Of a DNA stretch of 64,000 nucleotides, positions 13,223 through 28,000 are shown piece after piece. Made by a program: the position numbers and the translations under genes. Positions within the stretch are counted from its first letter, which is position 1; every line of letters starts with the position of its first letter. The stretch covers positions 34,741,129 through 34,805,128 of the forward strand of contig NC_052016.1 of NCBI RefSeq assembly GCF_015832195.1, read 5' to 3'. This stretch comes from Motacilla alba alba. Taxonomy: Eukaryota > Chordata > Aves > Passeriformes > Motacillidae. Below the pieces are notes generated by a model. It was not told where the DNA came from and did not search any database. It was given only the letters and a program-made list of their open reading frames with translations.

Positions 13223-16200
13223 AGAAAATCAAAAGCATTTTGTCTAAAGCACAAGAAATTATTTCTCTATTATTTTACAAGTTATGTTAAATTGTTAGTG
13301 AAAGACAGGGAATTAGCAGCACTATGTGAGAACTCTGTATCTAATGAAAAATTGATTATAGTTGTTACTGGTAACTAATGCTTCACTTCTTGAAAAATTA
13401 CACTGTTGTGCTTGGGTGACTTCTTTAAAATTTATTTTAGTGTATAGTCAAAATGTTTACTTTTAAAATTTTTAGCTGCTTTCTTTGAAATGAAAAAAAT
13501 CAGAAATTTTGTAATTATAAAATAATAGTTGTGTGTTTCATTGATTTATTTCCCGGTAATCAGGAAAAATAAAGGAATTACTAAACTACAATCACATTCT
13601 TATTTCCATTCAGTTAAATCCTCAAAATAAGAGGTTTTATTTGAGTTGAGAAGAACATTCCTCAACTTCTTCTTAATGCTTGACTTCATAGTCAATGTTA
13701 AATATATTGTTTTAGAAGCCAGGGCTGGGGAGAGGTGGAGGAGACAGCAAAATAATTAACATTGAAAAATCCATTGCTTGGACAGATTTTTGTCCCCAAA
13801 ATCACCTAAAAATTTATCTGTCAGTCTCTCTCTCCCTCCTGCAGAATAGCAAAGACTTTGACCATACCAACTGGCTACAGATCACTGTTGTTCTGGCAGC
13901 CTTCCTAGTTAGGAAGCGCACAAGTGTGGATGTAGGTGGCAGCCCAAATCATCCCAGAAGTTCCATTATTTCTGTAACATCAGCTAGACTTCATACCTGC
14001 CATACAACTCCATGGCTCAGACTAATCTTTACCAGGAAAGAAGGTGCAAGGAATATTTACTTTTGTATTTACTTTTTCCTATGTGGGGCACATTCCCTGC
14101 CCCAGGACTTAATGATGTTAATATTTGGGAGACGGGTAAACTGCTTTGTCTTCAGAGACAAAGGATCTTCTCATGAAAGAGGTAGCAATTTAGATGAAGA
14201 GAAAATTAATGAAATTATCTCCCATGAAGAATCAGAATGCATTTTACAGTCTCATTTTCTGGAGAGGTGATTACATGTTATGCTTCTCTATTTATGATTC
14301 TGTACCTTAATGTGAGGGTTATTAAGAGAATTGGTTAATTGCCTTACAAACAGGAGTGTGTGTTAATGGTACTGAAGTTTAACAGTTGACTGCTGCATTA
14401 CTAGTTTAATTCTGCGCTGGTGGTTGAGTTATTTTATAGCAGAGATATAAATTACCAGTGTGTGAAATCTGGATAAGGGCTGAATAACCAGAGTGCAGTG
14501 TTTTTTAGGGAAGCTTTCACTTTTTTCTCTCTTTTTTGCTTGCCTTGTCTTTTTGTTTTTGTGAATGTAAAAGACAACTATAGAAATCTTGATAGATTTA
14601 CAGGAGAGAAACAAAAATTACTTGGCTGGAAGAAGTGTGTTATAATGACAGACTTGAGGCTCTCAGTCTGACTTAGTTTATGAAAAAGGAGAGGGAATGA
14701 TGATTTAACTTCTTTCTACGTGTCCTTCCACAGGAATAGAATGGCTATTGAAAAGATTTTCTAAAGTAACAAAGAAATATATTAGTGGCTTGAAATTAAA
14801 GTATGACAAATTGCCTTAATATTTTTAGCAATATATGTTTTAGTCTTTGAAATGAATTACCAAGGAAAGTCATAGGGTCTTTCTTGAAATTTTAAACTTT
14901 ATTGTCTTTCTGGAAGACAGGCTTTTATTAAAGAGTATTGTACTCATTGAGGTAATACTAGAGGTTGGAGTAGACATTTTCATGCTCCAACAACCAAGAA
15001 AATTTCCTTTTTCCATTACTTATCAGAGAATTCTAGTTCTAAAAATTTAATTTCAGGCAGAGGAATCTTCTTTCATAGTATTTTGTCTACCGGGTTTTTT
15101 ATTCTTATGGTTTGTTTTAATGCTAATCCAGCAATTCTGGCATATTTGTAAAATTGGAGCTGCTAATAGAAGAGGGCTAATCCTGAAAGGATGTTCTAGT
15201 AAGAGTTTTGGTTAGACCATCAATAACTGACCTCTTGTACCTTGAGAATACCATGATATGCTACACAGTGATCTGAAATAGATTCAGCACCAGAAAAAAT
15301 GAGAGAGTCTTGGAAAATTAAGAATGAATCTGGTTCATGTTTCATAATCGTGCCATGCAAAGATGTCAGAGCATACTTAAATTAATGCAGGACACTTTGA
15401 TATGCAAAGTGCCTTAGTGCAGAGCTTGGAATTTGTGGTATTTGACTGAAATAAGGCTTAAAACAAAGAAGGAGCTGCCCTGATTCATGATTTTTCCATC
15501 TGCTTTTCTACCAGGCCTTTGCTAAGTAAACAATTGCAGTCACTTTGCTCTTCACTATTTCCTTCATTTGAAGACTTTCCACTCTTTAGCAGAGCATCAA
15601 AACCAGGGTCCAGCATCCAGCTGTGGCATTTGCATTGTTTTCAAGGAGCAGTATTCCTGGGGATGTCACTGTAAAAGAAATATGGCCAGAGTCTGAGTAT
15701 TCTCTATCAAAAGATAATGTTTGTCACAGGAATCAGCGTTTTAAAAACATTGGAATAGAGTGCTTTAAAGCTGTTGTCATTGGTCTGGATTCTGTTAGGT
15801 AAAAAAATCATCCTCTTCCCAAACCCACAAAATATACCAACAACAAAAAAAACCCTTTCCCCCAAATCTCGAAGTATCAAAAAAACTATTTTGCTCTTTC
15901 AGGCAGAGACTATGGTAATAATGGGGCAGAGTGGCCAGAATAGAGGAAATATGAAATTTTTAGAATTTTAAATAAATTTCTTATTACATTTTATTTCTGG
16001 ATTTACTAATATAGCAGGGAAATAATGTGTAATGTGTATATTCAGTGAACAGAAGAAGTTCTTATACTTCCCAGATGAAATAAAATCAGTGCAGTAGCTG
16101 AAGCAGCAGATAGATTGTCGGTACCCTCATTGCAGAGATGTAATTCAGAAGAAATGAAGGAAAATGACAAGTATTTACTGTTACAAGGTATTAAAGGAAA

Positions 16201-19200
16201 AGAATATTTTCACTTGTAACCCGTGATTTTAACATGGTGTGGGATCATCAGTGCAAAAGTTAATCTTCCTTGCTGGGACACAACCTTTTTTTTTGTCTTT
16301 AATGTATTGACTTAGATGTGTTACTGATTTTTAACCAAAAAATCTATGAAATCTAAAGTAGGTAGTTATTAGGTAGATAAAAATTCAGATACTTTAATTG
16401 CTTTTTGATAAATATTATTGAATCAATTATTTTTTTAATGTCGGGGGACCACTTAAATTTGACACTATCACAATCATTTTATAGTACCATTAATAATAAA
16501 TCTGACCAATGATTAGTGCGCAATGAATATGAATGTTAAATATTAGACTAGGTTGTGGGAAATATAAATGCCTGGGTGATTTGGATTTAAAATTGCTTAA
16601 TTAAAAAAAAAAGCCAACAAAAAATTGTAATTTTGTATGGAGTCACAGAAATCATACTGAGCAACCAAATAGTTGCTTAGTAGTCAGGAAAATGCAGGTC
16701 TTAGTCCCTGAAAAAGCTTTGTTGTATTGAATTTGCAGTTCTCTTATTCCTGGCAAGATCAGTATGGGAAATGTTTGTTGATAAAGTAGAGCTAGAGCTC
16801 CCTCTCAAAATTGATTGCTTGAAACCAGACAAAACTGAAAGTAAGCCACAAGAAAAAGGGGACACTAAATTGGGTAGCAAAAGTCAGTTTAAGAATTAAC
16901 CTCTTATGAGTATATAGAGCTGAACTTCTTGACAAAGCCAAACCTGGCAAGAAAGCTTCACTGTGGGCTGCAACAGCAGAGGACTTCTGTGAGAATCTAG
17001 TGAGATTTCCATGTTCTTGTGGAAAAATATGTATAGATATTCAATATCATGTTATACATAATGATACCTAGGTTGCACGAAAGCAGCTGTTGTAGGTACC
17101 TATCAGTTCCAAATTCTGATGTCTGTCTTTGGCAGAGAGGAGCTGGGACACTCAGCAAGAATAAATATTTGCCTGTAAACATGGTTAATTTGACATCATC
17201 CCTTTCACAGGCATTTCTTCTCTTTCCATTTACTAATCAATTCAGTTTTCAAGTTACAAATGAGCGCTAAGATATAAAACATGTAAACTGTGTAACTTTA
17301 CCCAAGCTACAGCCTTACATTTTTATCACACATTAGGATGCAAGTACATCTCGTATTTAAGAGAAATCCATCAGCAAATTTGGACAAGAAAGCCTCCAAG
17401 CATTGTCAGTAGCTGTGAGTATATCTTGTCAATGCTTGTTCTAATAAATCAGTATTCTCAGAAGACCTTGTGCAGCTCCTGCTTTATCTGTACAGATACT
17501 GGCATTTCCTTGGGCAAACCTAAATTATAAATCTGTTTACCTACTCTTTGAAAATTCTGAATCCTTCCAGAGTATTAAAATTACAACATCAGATGTCTCT
17601 GTTGAAGAAAATTTGGAGGTTGTTTAGGGTTTTTTGATGTTCCCCCTCCCCCTCACTTTGTCTGAAGAATGTCAGAAAGTAAAATTTCTGTTTCTCTGTC
17701 ATTCCTTATGACTTTCTGGTAGGAATGATCTAATTTTTCTGCCTTTTGCAAGCACTAATCAATTACATCCTTCTTGCCTTGTTATCTTCACATTTCCCCC
17801 TTCTTTTAGACATTTCTCTCCATCCCAGTATTTTTGTGTGTGTGCATGTATTTGTCTTTTCCGGTCTGATTTTTTGGGCTTATTTAGCAAATAAATTGTG
17901 ATCACACAAAGTATCCCTTAATAAATATGTATTCCTTTTGAAAGTTGATAGACTCGAGCTTTCAAGCTTGGAAAACTCCCACTCATTTTGGTAAATTAAG
18001 TCAAAAGGAAATACACAACAACAGAAAATAGGCAGTCCAGTTTCCAAATTCAGAATGACCCTACTGCTTTCCTAGACAGACATCCCAAGAAATGTGATGT
18101 TTATGTGCACTGAAGTCAAATGGAGATAAATAACACCCCCACTTGCTCCATATCAACCTTTTGTATTTATATTCTTTTATCTATCTTAAAATTAATCTGG
18201 GTGATAGTTTCTATGCTGAACTTGGAAGTGCTTGGAAAAAGAATTTTTTCCCCCATTTAGATTAGTAAATTTCCTTTTGTAAAAAGGCAAATCAGGAATA
18301 TAGAAGTGCAGGAACAGTGACCATGCAAAGGTGATCTTTATATATCAAGTCTTACAGATAATATAAGATTACTGAAATGTGACTTTTGTGATTATTGTTT
18401 GTGGAATGAAAAGAATAGATAAAGCTTTTATGTTACTGAATAGTCAGTCATGTTTGTTAGGGTTTCACAAAATCAAAGCTAACTACATCTCCATGTTTAG
18501 CTTCCCAAATAGTTCTGTTTTGACCTTCACATTAGTGAGAGTCAAAGGCTTTAACTAATTGGTGGTCTCCCTTTCCTATCCTACCTACAGTTTAAATACT
18601 TAAACTTCAATATTGCCGTATGAGTAATGTGAACTTTTCTCTCCAACTGCTGAAAATCAATGTGGGGAGAAGCTCTTGCAGTTGATGTGTGTGTATACTG
18701 TGAAGCTGGATTTCTCCCTGTTTTGGTCCAGGTTTCTCCTCTCTTTTGCTCATCCTACATGTATGATAGATTGCTCTGCAAGAGCTGTCTTTCCCTAGAT
18801 GAAGCCTATGTTAGTAATTAAAATGATATGGGGACTTCTCCAGGAGGCAGAATGGATGGCCTACGCTGTGTCTTGCTTCCTCTGCCCAGTTTGTTTCCCT
18901 GCAGGCTTCCTGCCTCACATGACACTGCAGAAACACAAATTAGATGTAGCTTAAGGCTTTTTTCTCATTGTCTTGAGCAGAGAGCAGGGCCCTGGTGGTG
19001 TGTCCTATCGTGCTGAGCTGGATCTGCAGCTGTTGCTGCAGGCTTGCTTCCTGACGTGAGATAACAAACCCAGCAGATCTTGCCAAAGATCATGGCAGTG
19101 GGAAAACTGAACTGAGAACCATCCAGCCTCTACGGTCTCTGCCAGGTCTCCTCATTCTGTAGAGATGGATTTGGGTTTTTTAGGAGCCAGCACCCCCAGC

Positions 19201-22200
19201 AGCACCATCATGCTGTCAGTTACCTGGGGGAGGCAGATCTACTTCAGCTGCAGCAGTGCTTCAGTTCTCTCCAAATCTGAAAAGAATAATCCCTCGAAGG
19301 GAGGCAGAGCTCTCAGTCTTTTTAATTAGAATTACCAAGGAAATGTGGAAGTAGTTTTGATCCTTCTTGATTCTTGTCCAACAAGAATTGGGTTATTCTG
19401 AAATAATGCTGTATTAGTATGTTAAGTTCTGAAACAGTGTCCTGCTTCACTAAAACATGCAGATTTTCAGTAATTGGCATGAAAAAACTGGGATCCTGGG
19501 AGATTTGTGGTATGTCCTATTTTATTCCCAGCAGTAGTCAGTCTATTCTTAAAATGCAAATGCTCTTTAGAACTTATTCAGTATTCACTATGTTTTCAAA
19601 CCTTTACTCATGTTTTAACCCATCTCAACTAATGTGATTATAAATTTTAATGCAAATAAAACATAAATGCTTCTTACAGCTATGTTCATCAAACATGAAC
19701 ATAGTTTGTATAACACAATCTGCAAGTGTCAGTTTAAAGTGGCAAAATGATAGTTCATACTCATTTACACCAAAAAGACTTCCTGAAATACATTTCAGCC
19801 AGCTGCTGGTTACCTGCTTCATGCATACTGAATGGAAGGGCTTATTAACTGTGGTCTATATTGTACTTTATTTCAAAATCAGATAGAATAATTGTGTTGC
19901 TCAGGAGGGTAATAAAAGTGATAAATGTAGATATCATTTAACCTGTATCTTGGACTAGAAAAAAAAGCGCCTCTTCCATGTAGCTCATTGCTGAAATATT
20001 TTCTTAAAAATGACATGAGTTTTATGATAGTAGAAAAGAAAACTATTTAAGGTTGACTGATACTTGAAATGCCTTTCAACATAGGCATATTTATGGTGTC
20101 AATTATATGGAACTAGACCTAAGAATAAAACTTGCCAGATGATTCATTGAAATTTGTGAAATGCTAAATTTACTTCAGTTAAATTCCTGCATTTTTCCAA
20201 TTTTAGTAATTCAAATTTGAATAGCTTCATTGTCAGTTTTGGCTTTTATTGATAGCACGTGTTCTTGTGTGCTTTACATGACCATTCTTGCTTAACAAAT
20301 GAAATTCTAGATTAGCATCTTTCTTTATTAAGAGCCAAAATAAATATATTGAGTGGCAAAAGAGCTGAATATTAATATAGCCTAAATGAAATTTATAGCA
20401 ATATCATTTGTCTGTTTTTCTGGGACAGGAATGAAATTATTGCCTAGTAACATATTGAACTTCCTTTTAATAAGTTTTTGAATGTGAAGTACTTTTCTGT
20501 CTTGTACCAGAGACCTCCTGGAATCATCCAATACTAAACAGATGATAACAGAGCTGAAGCAGTGGATGAATTTAAGGAATTGCTCATCAGCTGACTAACA
20601 AGCTGTGAGCAGTTTCCTGTGGAGTAATGGAATTATTTAGTATTTTAGGCAGCACTGCTCTGCCTAAAAAGAACATGGTGTATGACCTCAGCATCTGTAT
20701 TATCTTGTGGTTGGATAAACACTGAAAATAAATTATTTCTATTGGCATATTGATGTCAAAGGGCACATTCCTTGGAACAGTGAAAATGTTCAAACACTCA
20801 AGCAAACAAATCTACACCACTTACTACTTCCAAAGCCTGAGTCAAGATCAGGTGCTGTCTTTACCAATGTCTTTCCCAATTAGTACATGTGTGTTGGTGC
20901 ACTTTTTTCTGACCAAAGTTCCCTTGCATAGTATATCTCTAAGTATACTTAGATATCTCAGTTAACAAAAGTGATCTGTGATGTTATGCATGGAAATTTC
21001 CTGACATATTACTGAATAAGACAAAAAAATGCATCTTCAAACCATGCACTTTTACTTTAGAGCCTTGGGGTTATATTTCCACAGTATTTCTTAGTGCATA
21101 TTCTAGTATAAACAAAATATTTCACAGAATGGTTATTTAATTTTATATCTAAAGTTGAGTGCAGACAAGAAATATGTCCATCAGTATACAAGCTCTGCTC
21201 ATCATCTATTATTGGACAATCAGCTCACTTTCATAACCTATTAACTGTCTTGATTACTAGTAGTCTGGAGATTTTCAGGGAATAAATTTCTTAAAAGTAA
21301 TTCCGGGATTATTTTGTTGTTATTTTAGCAGGTAATTGTGAATTTAACTTTGAAGAAAATAAGTTGCTTATAGAAAGCATTTATTTTGTATTAACTTTTT
21401 TGAATGCCTTATAAAGATGCTTATAATTTTTCAGTGAAGTATGGAATTCTCTCACCTTTTCAGTAGAAACTTTTCCCTATTTCAGTTCAGTGTTGATTGG
21501 TTGATAAAAGCAGTTTTGGCACCTGATAAGAGTAAACTGTAGGACATTCTTACTGCAGGACAGAGCGCAAAAATTCCCATGCAAACCAGTCATATATGTG
21601 CTCCTGATTGCTTCTGCTTTTCCTTTGAAGTAACACAACAGGGTGCAAGGCAGTCTTAGTCTTAAAATTCCTTAATTGCTCATGAAACATACAACTAGAG
21701 TTGTGTGGGACTCATTGCTGTGATGTACCTGGCACAAAGAATTAGCCAGAAGCAATTGCGACAACTGTTAATTATTCTATCAGCTTTGAACAATGAAGTT
21801 CTTCTTTCCCCTATGTGTACTAGCCAAAACAGTGGAATGATTTCATGTAAGAGGGAACATTATCTCATCATTTGCTCCCATCTCCTGTAGACTACATAAT
21901 TTGCCATAGGACCTTCATCACCTTGTTCCTAGTCTGGTTGTTGGGGCTGGAAGTAGCATTTGGGAAAACAAGCAGTCTTGCTTTTAAGATTTCCAGTAAC
22001 GGCTAAGTGCTGTCTCTGTTTAACAGAGAAATTATAATGTGTATCTCAAGCTCTGTCACTATATGGATGAAGGCTTACTGTATTATTTTACTTGTCTAAC
22101 TTTTCCTTCGCAGCTCTGGGAGGAATTAATATTTGGGAAAATATATTTTTATTTTTAGTTACATTTACTTCAACAGATCTTTTGACCTTTTTACAGAAGA

Positions 22201-23440
22201 CTGGTTATGAGATCACCTTTCCTTCTATCCTCTGTTGTCACCAGTTGTTCTTAATAACTGGCAGCTATGAAGAAAATCTGTGCCTTGTAATCACTGTTAC
22301 TAATCACTAAAAGTTCAACAAACATTAGAAAAAATCTGTGTTGAAGAATAATATGAAAAATACTAAGTTTTGACCTTATGTAGAGTTTATATAGTCTTTC
22401 ATTTTTGCTTGAAGAGCACATATAAAAATTCCTTAAACTTTCTGTAAATCTGTTATCAGCAATTCCAGTGGCAGAGTGTACAAAACTGGGGAAAACAAAT
22501 ACTAACGTAGCATTGGTGCTTTAGTTTAAATGCACCTGGGTTTAGTATGAAACCATTGTAGATGGATGCATTTGTCATCAGTGACTGCACATGTGATAAC
22601 CTGCATCTGTTATGTGTGTTCTGGGTGTAAGACCCACACGGAGCAAATACTGTATTAAATATTAATGCCCGAAGGCTGAGAAGAAAAGCAAATCAAAATG
22701 GCTGAGTTAAGGCTACCTGCTTGGTTTCTTTGGTAAGACAGAGTGTGTTAGACTACCATCTGTGCCCACTGCAAACAGATGGGCAGCAAATGGTGTGATT
22801 TGCATGGTCCTCTTAAAAGGCAGTAAATTGAATCAAATGCTGTGGTGTTATCAATTTTTTTTTGTCTATGTCTCTGCAGGTTGTTGCTCAGGATCTTGGT
22901 TATGTTCAAGTAACTTTCTGGCTTTGGAAAACACAGCCCTCTCCTTTGTGTCTGTTTCGTTTTCCATAACCTCCAGTGTGCATTAGGGCAAGAGTATTAT
23001 TCTTTCCCAACTTATTTTCTCTGCAGCTTTTTACCGGATGGGCTTGTAAACAGATACGTTCCTCCTATTCCCGTATTTGTCATGCTTTTGACTGAACTGG
23101 TATCTGCACTGGCTCTGAGACACTGGCACCCGTGAATATAATTCATTATACTCTTCACTCACTTCCACGGATTCCAGTTTTCATTCATTTTTGCCTTTCT
23201 TGATGTTATCTGTATATGTCAGTGAACTTGCTGAGGTTTATGACTAGCTGGGAAAAAAAGAGGAAACCCACTGTGAATGCAACCTTTTAATTTTTTTTTT
23301 TTTTACTACTGCATGAAGTACAACTTCAAAATACAGATCCTTCAGTGTAGATGTCTGGCAATATGGAGCTTTTACAGACTAATAACTCAATTACTTCTCT
23401 TTGGAGGTGAATTTAGTGCTATGTAGTTTCTGTTAATCAT

Positions 23441-23470
23441 TGTGTGTGTGTGTGTGCGTATGCATACGCA
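23441..23470 (+). repeat. (TG)8 microsatellite joined to a 16-bp perfect palindrome
   Basis: A TG run at 23441-23456 overlaps 'tgcgtatgcatacgca' at 23455-23470, which equals its own reverse complement over all 16 bases. Alternating purine-pyrimidine continues through both parts. Confidence 0.85.
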
Positions 23471-23529
23471 AAAAGGACATTTAAAATCCTTGATGTTCCA
23501 CAAATGGAATATGAAATTATTCCCCTACA

Positions 23530-23587
23530 TGGGAACTAGATAACTTTGAAGGTCTCTTCCAACCCAAGCCATTCTATGATTTTGTGT
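23530..23587 (+). mobile_element. CR1 LINE terminal 3' fragment
   Basis: Only the last 55 or so bases of a CR1 element are present: 'gggaactagataactttgaa', 'ggtctcttccaacccaagcc', then 'attctatgattttgtg'. This is the standard CR1 end. Such extreme 5' truncation is usual for the family. Confidence 0.85.
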
Positions 23588-24989
23588 TATTTGTGAAATG
23601 TTGCTAGAGTCAGTACTTCTGAGTAACTGCTTTTCACAATGTACTACTTCAGGTTTAGGGTTGATTGAGTTCAGTCACATGTTGACTGTATTTGTATTCT
23701 GTTTCTGGAACAGATAATCCTCAAAATGACAAAGACCTTGAAAAGCAGTCTTATCCTGAAGAGATGAAAATATGTAGCCTTATGAGTTTTGCTTATTCTC
23801 ATGGTGCCTACATACACTTTGGGAAATAAAATGGCTTCTAGTGTATAGAGCTGCCATTAAATGCAAGCTATCTATAAGCTTTAACCTGGAAGAAATCAAA
23901 GATTTGCCAAAAGCAAAATTTTCAGCCAGTTAAGATAATAATGAATATTTAACTGTTCCTGAGATTAACTCTTACATAATTTGTATACATGAACAGAAAA
24001 ATCTATGTCAAGAAAAAGAAACAATATGAAGGTTATTGTAGACCAGAATCTCATGTTTATTGGTGCTTAAAAAATTGGCATTTATGGAAGATTCCACATG
24101 TAGCATCCTAAGATAACTGCCAAGTGCAGCAGAATGTCACCTTTTCATAGTGGAGAGAAAAAAAAAAGAGCTATTTATTTTACCAGCTGAATGAACTCCA
24201 CATATAATGAAGCTCATTGTAAAACTGAATCCTTCTATGTTCAAAACAAAACCCACAAAGGTATTGTTTAATGAAGCAGTGCCCAGTGAATCTACAGCAA
24301 ATACAAGGCCATAAAGGTAGGAAGAGTTTGTGTGTCCTTTGTATGGAATTCAGGGAGCTCAGCTACAAGCAGTTGACAGAATGGAGCTTCTTAGGGAGTG
24401 CTTATTTTTTGAAGAGCAATGGAGAAGTCTCAAAACCCAAAACCAATATGATTTCCCAGTTTGTTATTGTAATAAATAGGAGGTACACACATGCATTAAA
24501 AAATATCTTGAATATAAGAAATTACAAAATGCAGTCCATGTTTTTACATTGTACTAAAGAAACCATTACCAAGATGATGTATGTGGCTTTGGTTTTGAGA
24601 CTTGAAAGAAGTTGAGTACACATTCTAGACTATGTATGAAAATAGACAGGAACTATTCAAAGCTAAGAAAATTGCTGGTGACATGAAAGTAAAGGAGCTG
24701 AGAGTTTTTGCTTTTATTTATGAAGAAGATAGATAAGATACAGCTTTCAAAGCAGGAAATTTCTGCTAATATTTAATTTCGCATATTTAAGGTATTTAAT
24801 TTAGCATAAAAAGATGTAATGCGATGCAAAAGCTTGAAACTAAAGCTAAATGTATTGATTCCACATATAGGATGACATTCTTAATAGCGAGGCTAACAAA
24901 ACACTGGAGCAATACACTTCAGAAATCAAAATATAGAATGTTTCATGTAAAGAGAGAAAAAAATCAGCTTGAACCCCAGTTTTGTGCTC

Positions 24990-25034
24990 AGGACTTAGGC
25001 ATTTATTTAGGACTTAGGACTGTGGCATTTATTT
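24990..25034 (+). repeat. Short direct duplication
   Basis: 'aggacttaggcatttattt' is followed immediately by 'aggacttagg', 'actgt', 'ggcatttattt'. It is a tandem duplication with a 7-bp length difference between copies. Confidence 0.7.
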
Positions 25035-28000
25035 GTACCAGAATATGCACTGTCCTTAGCAGAAAATTAATGTGTATGAGACTTGGAGAAACTCCATGAG
25101 GGAACTGTAAAAATATGTATTCCAGGAACTGAAAGTAGCTATGTTCAGAACTGCAAATCTAGGTGCTAAAGGTGCTGTTTCCATAATTGTTATCTTTTGA
25201 CAAGATCTGCCCTGTGACACAGATACAACTGACAAGCTTTTTGGTTGGTTTAGGTTGTCAGTGGTGTGGTAGAATTCTTTGATCATTCTAGTACTTGACT
25301 ATTTAGATAAATCCATTGGTGCTTTTTAAACTGATAAATCACTCAATTCAGTGGAATAAGTCTTCTACAAGAAAAAGCTGTCCTATATTCAAGTTACGCC
25401 CCAAGTCAATTCTGCAGTTGGTTTATGTAATGGAGTAACACCAGCCCACAAGCATCTGCTCTTAGGGTGCTGCATAGTCCTACTCAAACATGTACCAGTC
25501 AGTGCAGATCAGATGACAAGGACTCAGAGCAGCAATGCTACTTTTGCAGCACCCCACAATTCCCAAATGTTTTAAAGGAGAGGCTTCAAATGGAGATTTC
25601 CCATTTCTGTATGTATCATTTTAATAAAGTAGTAGATGTGAGATCACGGTTTCTCTTCTAATGTTCATTTCTGTACATAGATTGTTCTTAGTCATGGAAA
25701 AAGTTAGTTAAGTACCCAAAAAAAGTTAGAGCTGCTTATTTATATAGCTTGGTGTAATTTTCCTCTATGGAAGAGTTTTGGTTTTGAAAAAGGTGCCATA
25801 TGTGATTTAGGAGTTTTTACTTGAGATATTTGCTATCTGCCTTGGAAGGAGGTTCTTTATGACACCAGATCTTCACTTCCTTGCCCTTGCAAAGAGGAGT
25901 GAATCACACTGAATCACAGTCCTTGTTATTGCTAATAGATTTGATCTCACACTACCAAAGGAATCACTGTCTTAATGAAGGAAAACATGTCCTACCTCAT
26001 CCCCTTCTGATCCTAAGAAGTTAAATACCTGCTGCAAGTTACACTGGCCTCAACTTCATGAGTCAGTCCTGAAGTTTCTGCGCTTTTGGTTCTCAGTGAA
26101 CACCAAGGACTTGCAAGTTCTTGGATTCCATTAGTACTAACCTCTGAGAAGTATCAGACACATCAGATCTGTGTGTATCACATAGTAAAAATGAGTCATG
26201 GAATAAAAAAGCTGTGGGGTACTTAGGAAAGTGGTCATAGATCATGCTATGAAAAGATTTGGTCATTGTTACCTCTCATCATGAATGTAATAATTCACTG
26301 ACAACTTTAATATCCAGGATGTGAGAGTAAATTCTTGGTTACTAATGTATTATGCTGTCATGGAATCCTGCATCTTTGAAGATGAATCCAAGTATTTAAA
26401 ATTAGTCATCTTAGCAACTGATTTTTTCCCAAGTAATTATAAGTTTTGGAAAATCAGGATGTTGAAATACTCAGTGAAAAAGTGTTGCATACAAGTGAAT
26501 GTAGAGGAAAAATCCTATTTCACTCTCACAGATCTTAAAACCAGGATTAAGTGTAGTTTTCAGAAAGAACACTTTTCTTTTAGAATGTTATTACTGTCAC
26601 ACTTTCACTGCTTGATGCACATAATTCTAATTCTACTTGTTTCGCTCTAGATCCCAAAAGACATCTAGACTTAGTTTTCATCTTTTTCCCTTTTATGTAT
26701 AAATTAGGATAATCTGGTATGGCTTTGAAGGCCCCTGGGAGATCCAACATACTGAGAAAAGATAGTGACTGGCTTTTATTCTTGAAACCCATGGTGTCTA
26801 CTTTGCAGTATTTAGATGTATTGGTCCCCCCTTTTAATATCCTCAGAGGTACTCCATTCTCCCTGCTACCAGAGTCATCATTTAATGAAAAGGCAAAAGT
26901 AAAAAGAATAAAGTCAGTCCAAAGCCTGAACTATAGGTACTTCTGCTGTATGCCCTGTTGTAATACACTGCTATGAAAAGATTTGATGAGGTAAGGTTGT
27001 ACTTCTCCATGCTTGGCAGCAAAACACAGGATTTGCAGAAGATGGGCTCAAGTGCCAAGAACATATGCCAAGTCATCATATCTCTTCAGCTCCTTCTGCT
27101 AGAAGGACCTCACTGCAGCTCCCAGAATGTTTGAAAACCACCAGCAGTCAGTGCTAATGCTGCTATTTAAGCATCAGTTCTCACTTCAGGGCAACTGGCC
27201 AGAATGAAGCAGACAGCACAATTTCTCTCTTATTTTAGTAATTTGTGAGTACTTTAGTAATTTGTTTTTCAGGGTGAACACTGATGCATATAAATGTGAC
27301 TTTTTGGAGAGTGCTTTGTTTGTTTGGGATATGCTGAGTGAAATCATCTACTTTGTTAGGATGTTTCCTAGAAAACTGACTTAGCGTGATACTGAACTGA
27401 TGCTGAAGGGTGACAGACACTTAGTCAGGGCAATGCAGCTGTAATTTTCATTAAGGACAATCATTAAGTAGTGCCATGTATTTGTACTGAGTATTAAACT
27501 CAGGTTAAAAGGAAAGCACTTATCTCTTAAAAGTTCCAGTTAGCTTGAAATCCCAGGTGGGTTGGTGACTTGCTTGGTTGGTTTTGGTGCTTTCTCTCAC
27601 GTTACAAGAAGTGATTGTTAAATGTTAAAAAAGAGTGCCACAGAGCAGTCATTCAGAATGGACCAGAAGATTACCGTCAACACTTAGAAAGTGCCTTAGA
27701 CTACAATACATCTTTATTGTCCATTTTGAATAGGTTGTTTAAAAGATGCAGGTTTTTATTTTTTTATCAGTTATGATTGTATCCGTGACTACAGCTTGGG
27801 AGCAAGCAGCAAGTGGAGTTACTTCCTTTTCTCTGCCTTGCTGTTCTGTAATGTAGTTTCAGTGTTCTATACACAACTTTTCATCTATAAACACCGGTTT
27901 TATAAAACTCTACCTCCATCTTACAAATAGAGAAATGAAGGCTCAGGTAAGAAAAAATACTTCTTTCCCCCAAAGGTTGTCCACTAGACCACTTGACAAA

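Noticed and set aside
13926..14270. 114-codon open frame on the + strand
   Set aside because: No recognisable domain, no splice or promoter context, and the composition matches the surrounding intron.
24271..24615. 114-codon open frame on the + strand
   Set aside because: Unrecognised product in AT-rich intronic DNA, of a length expected by chance in 64 kb.
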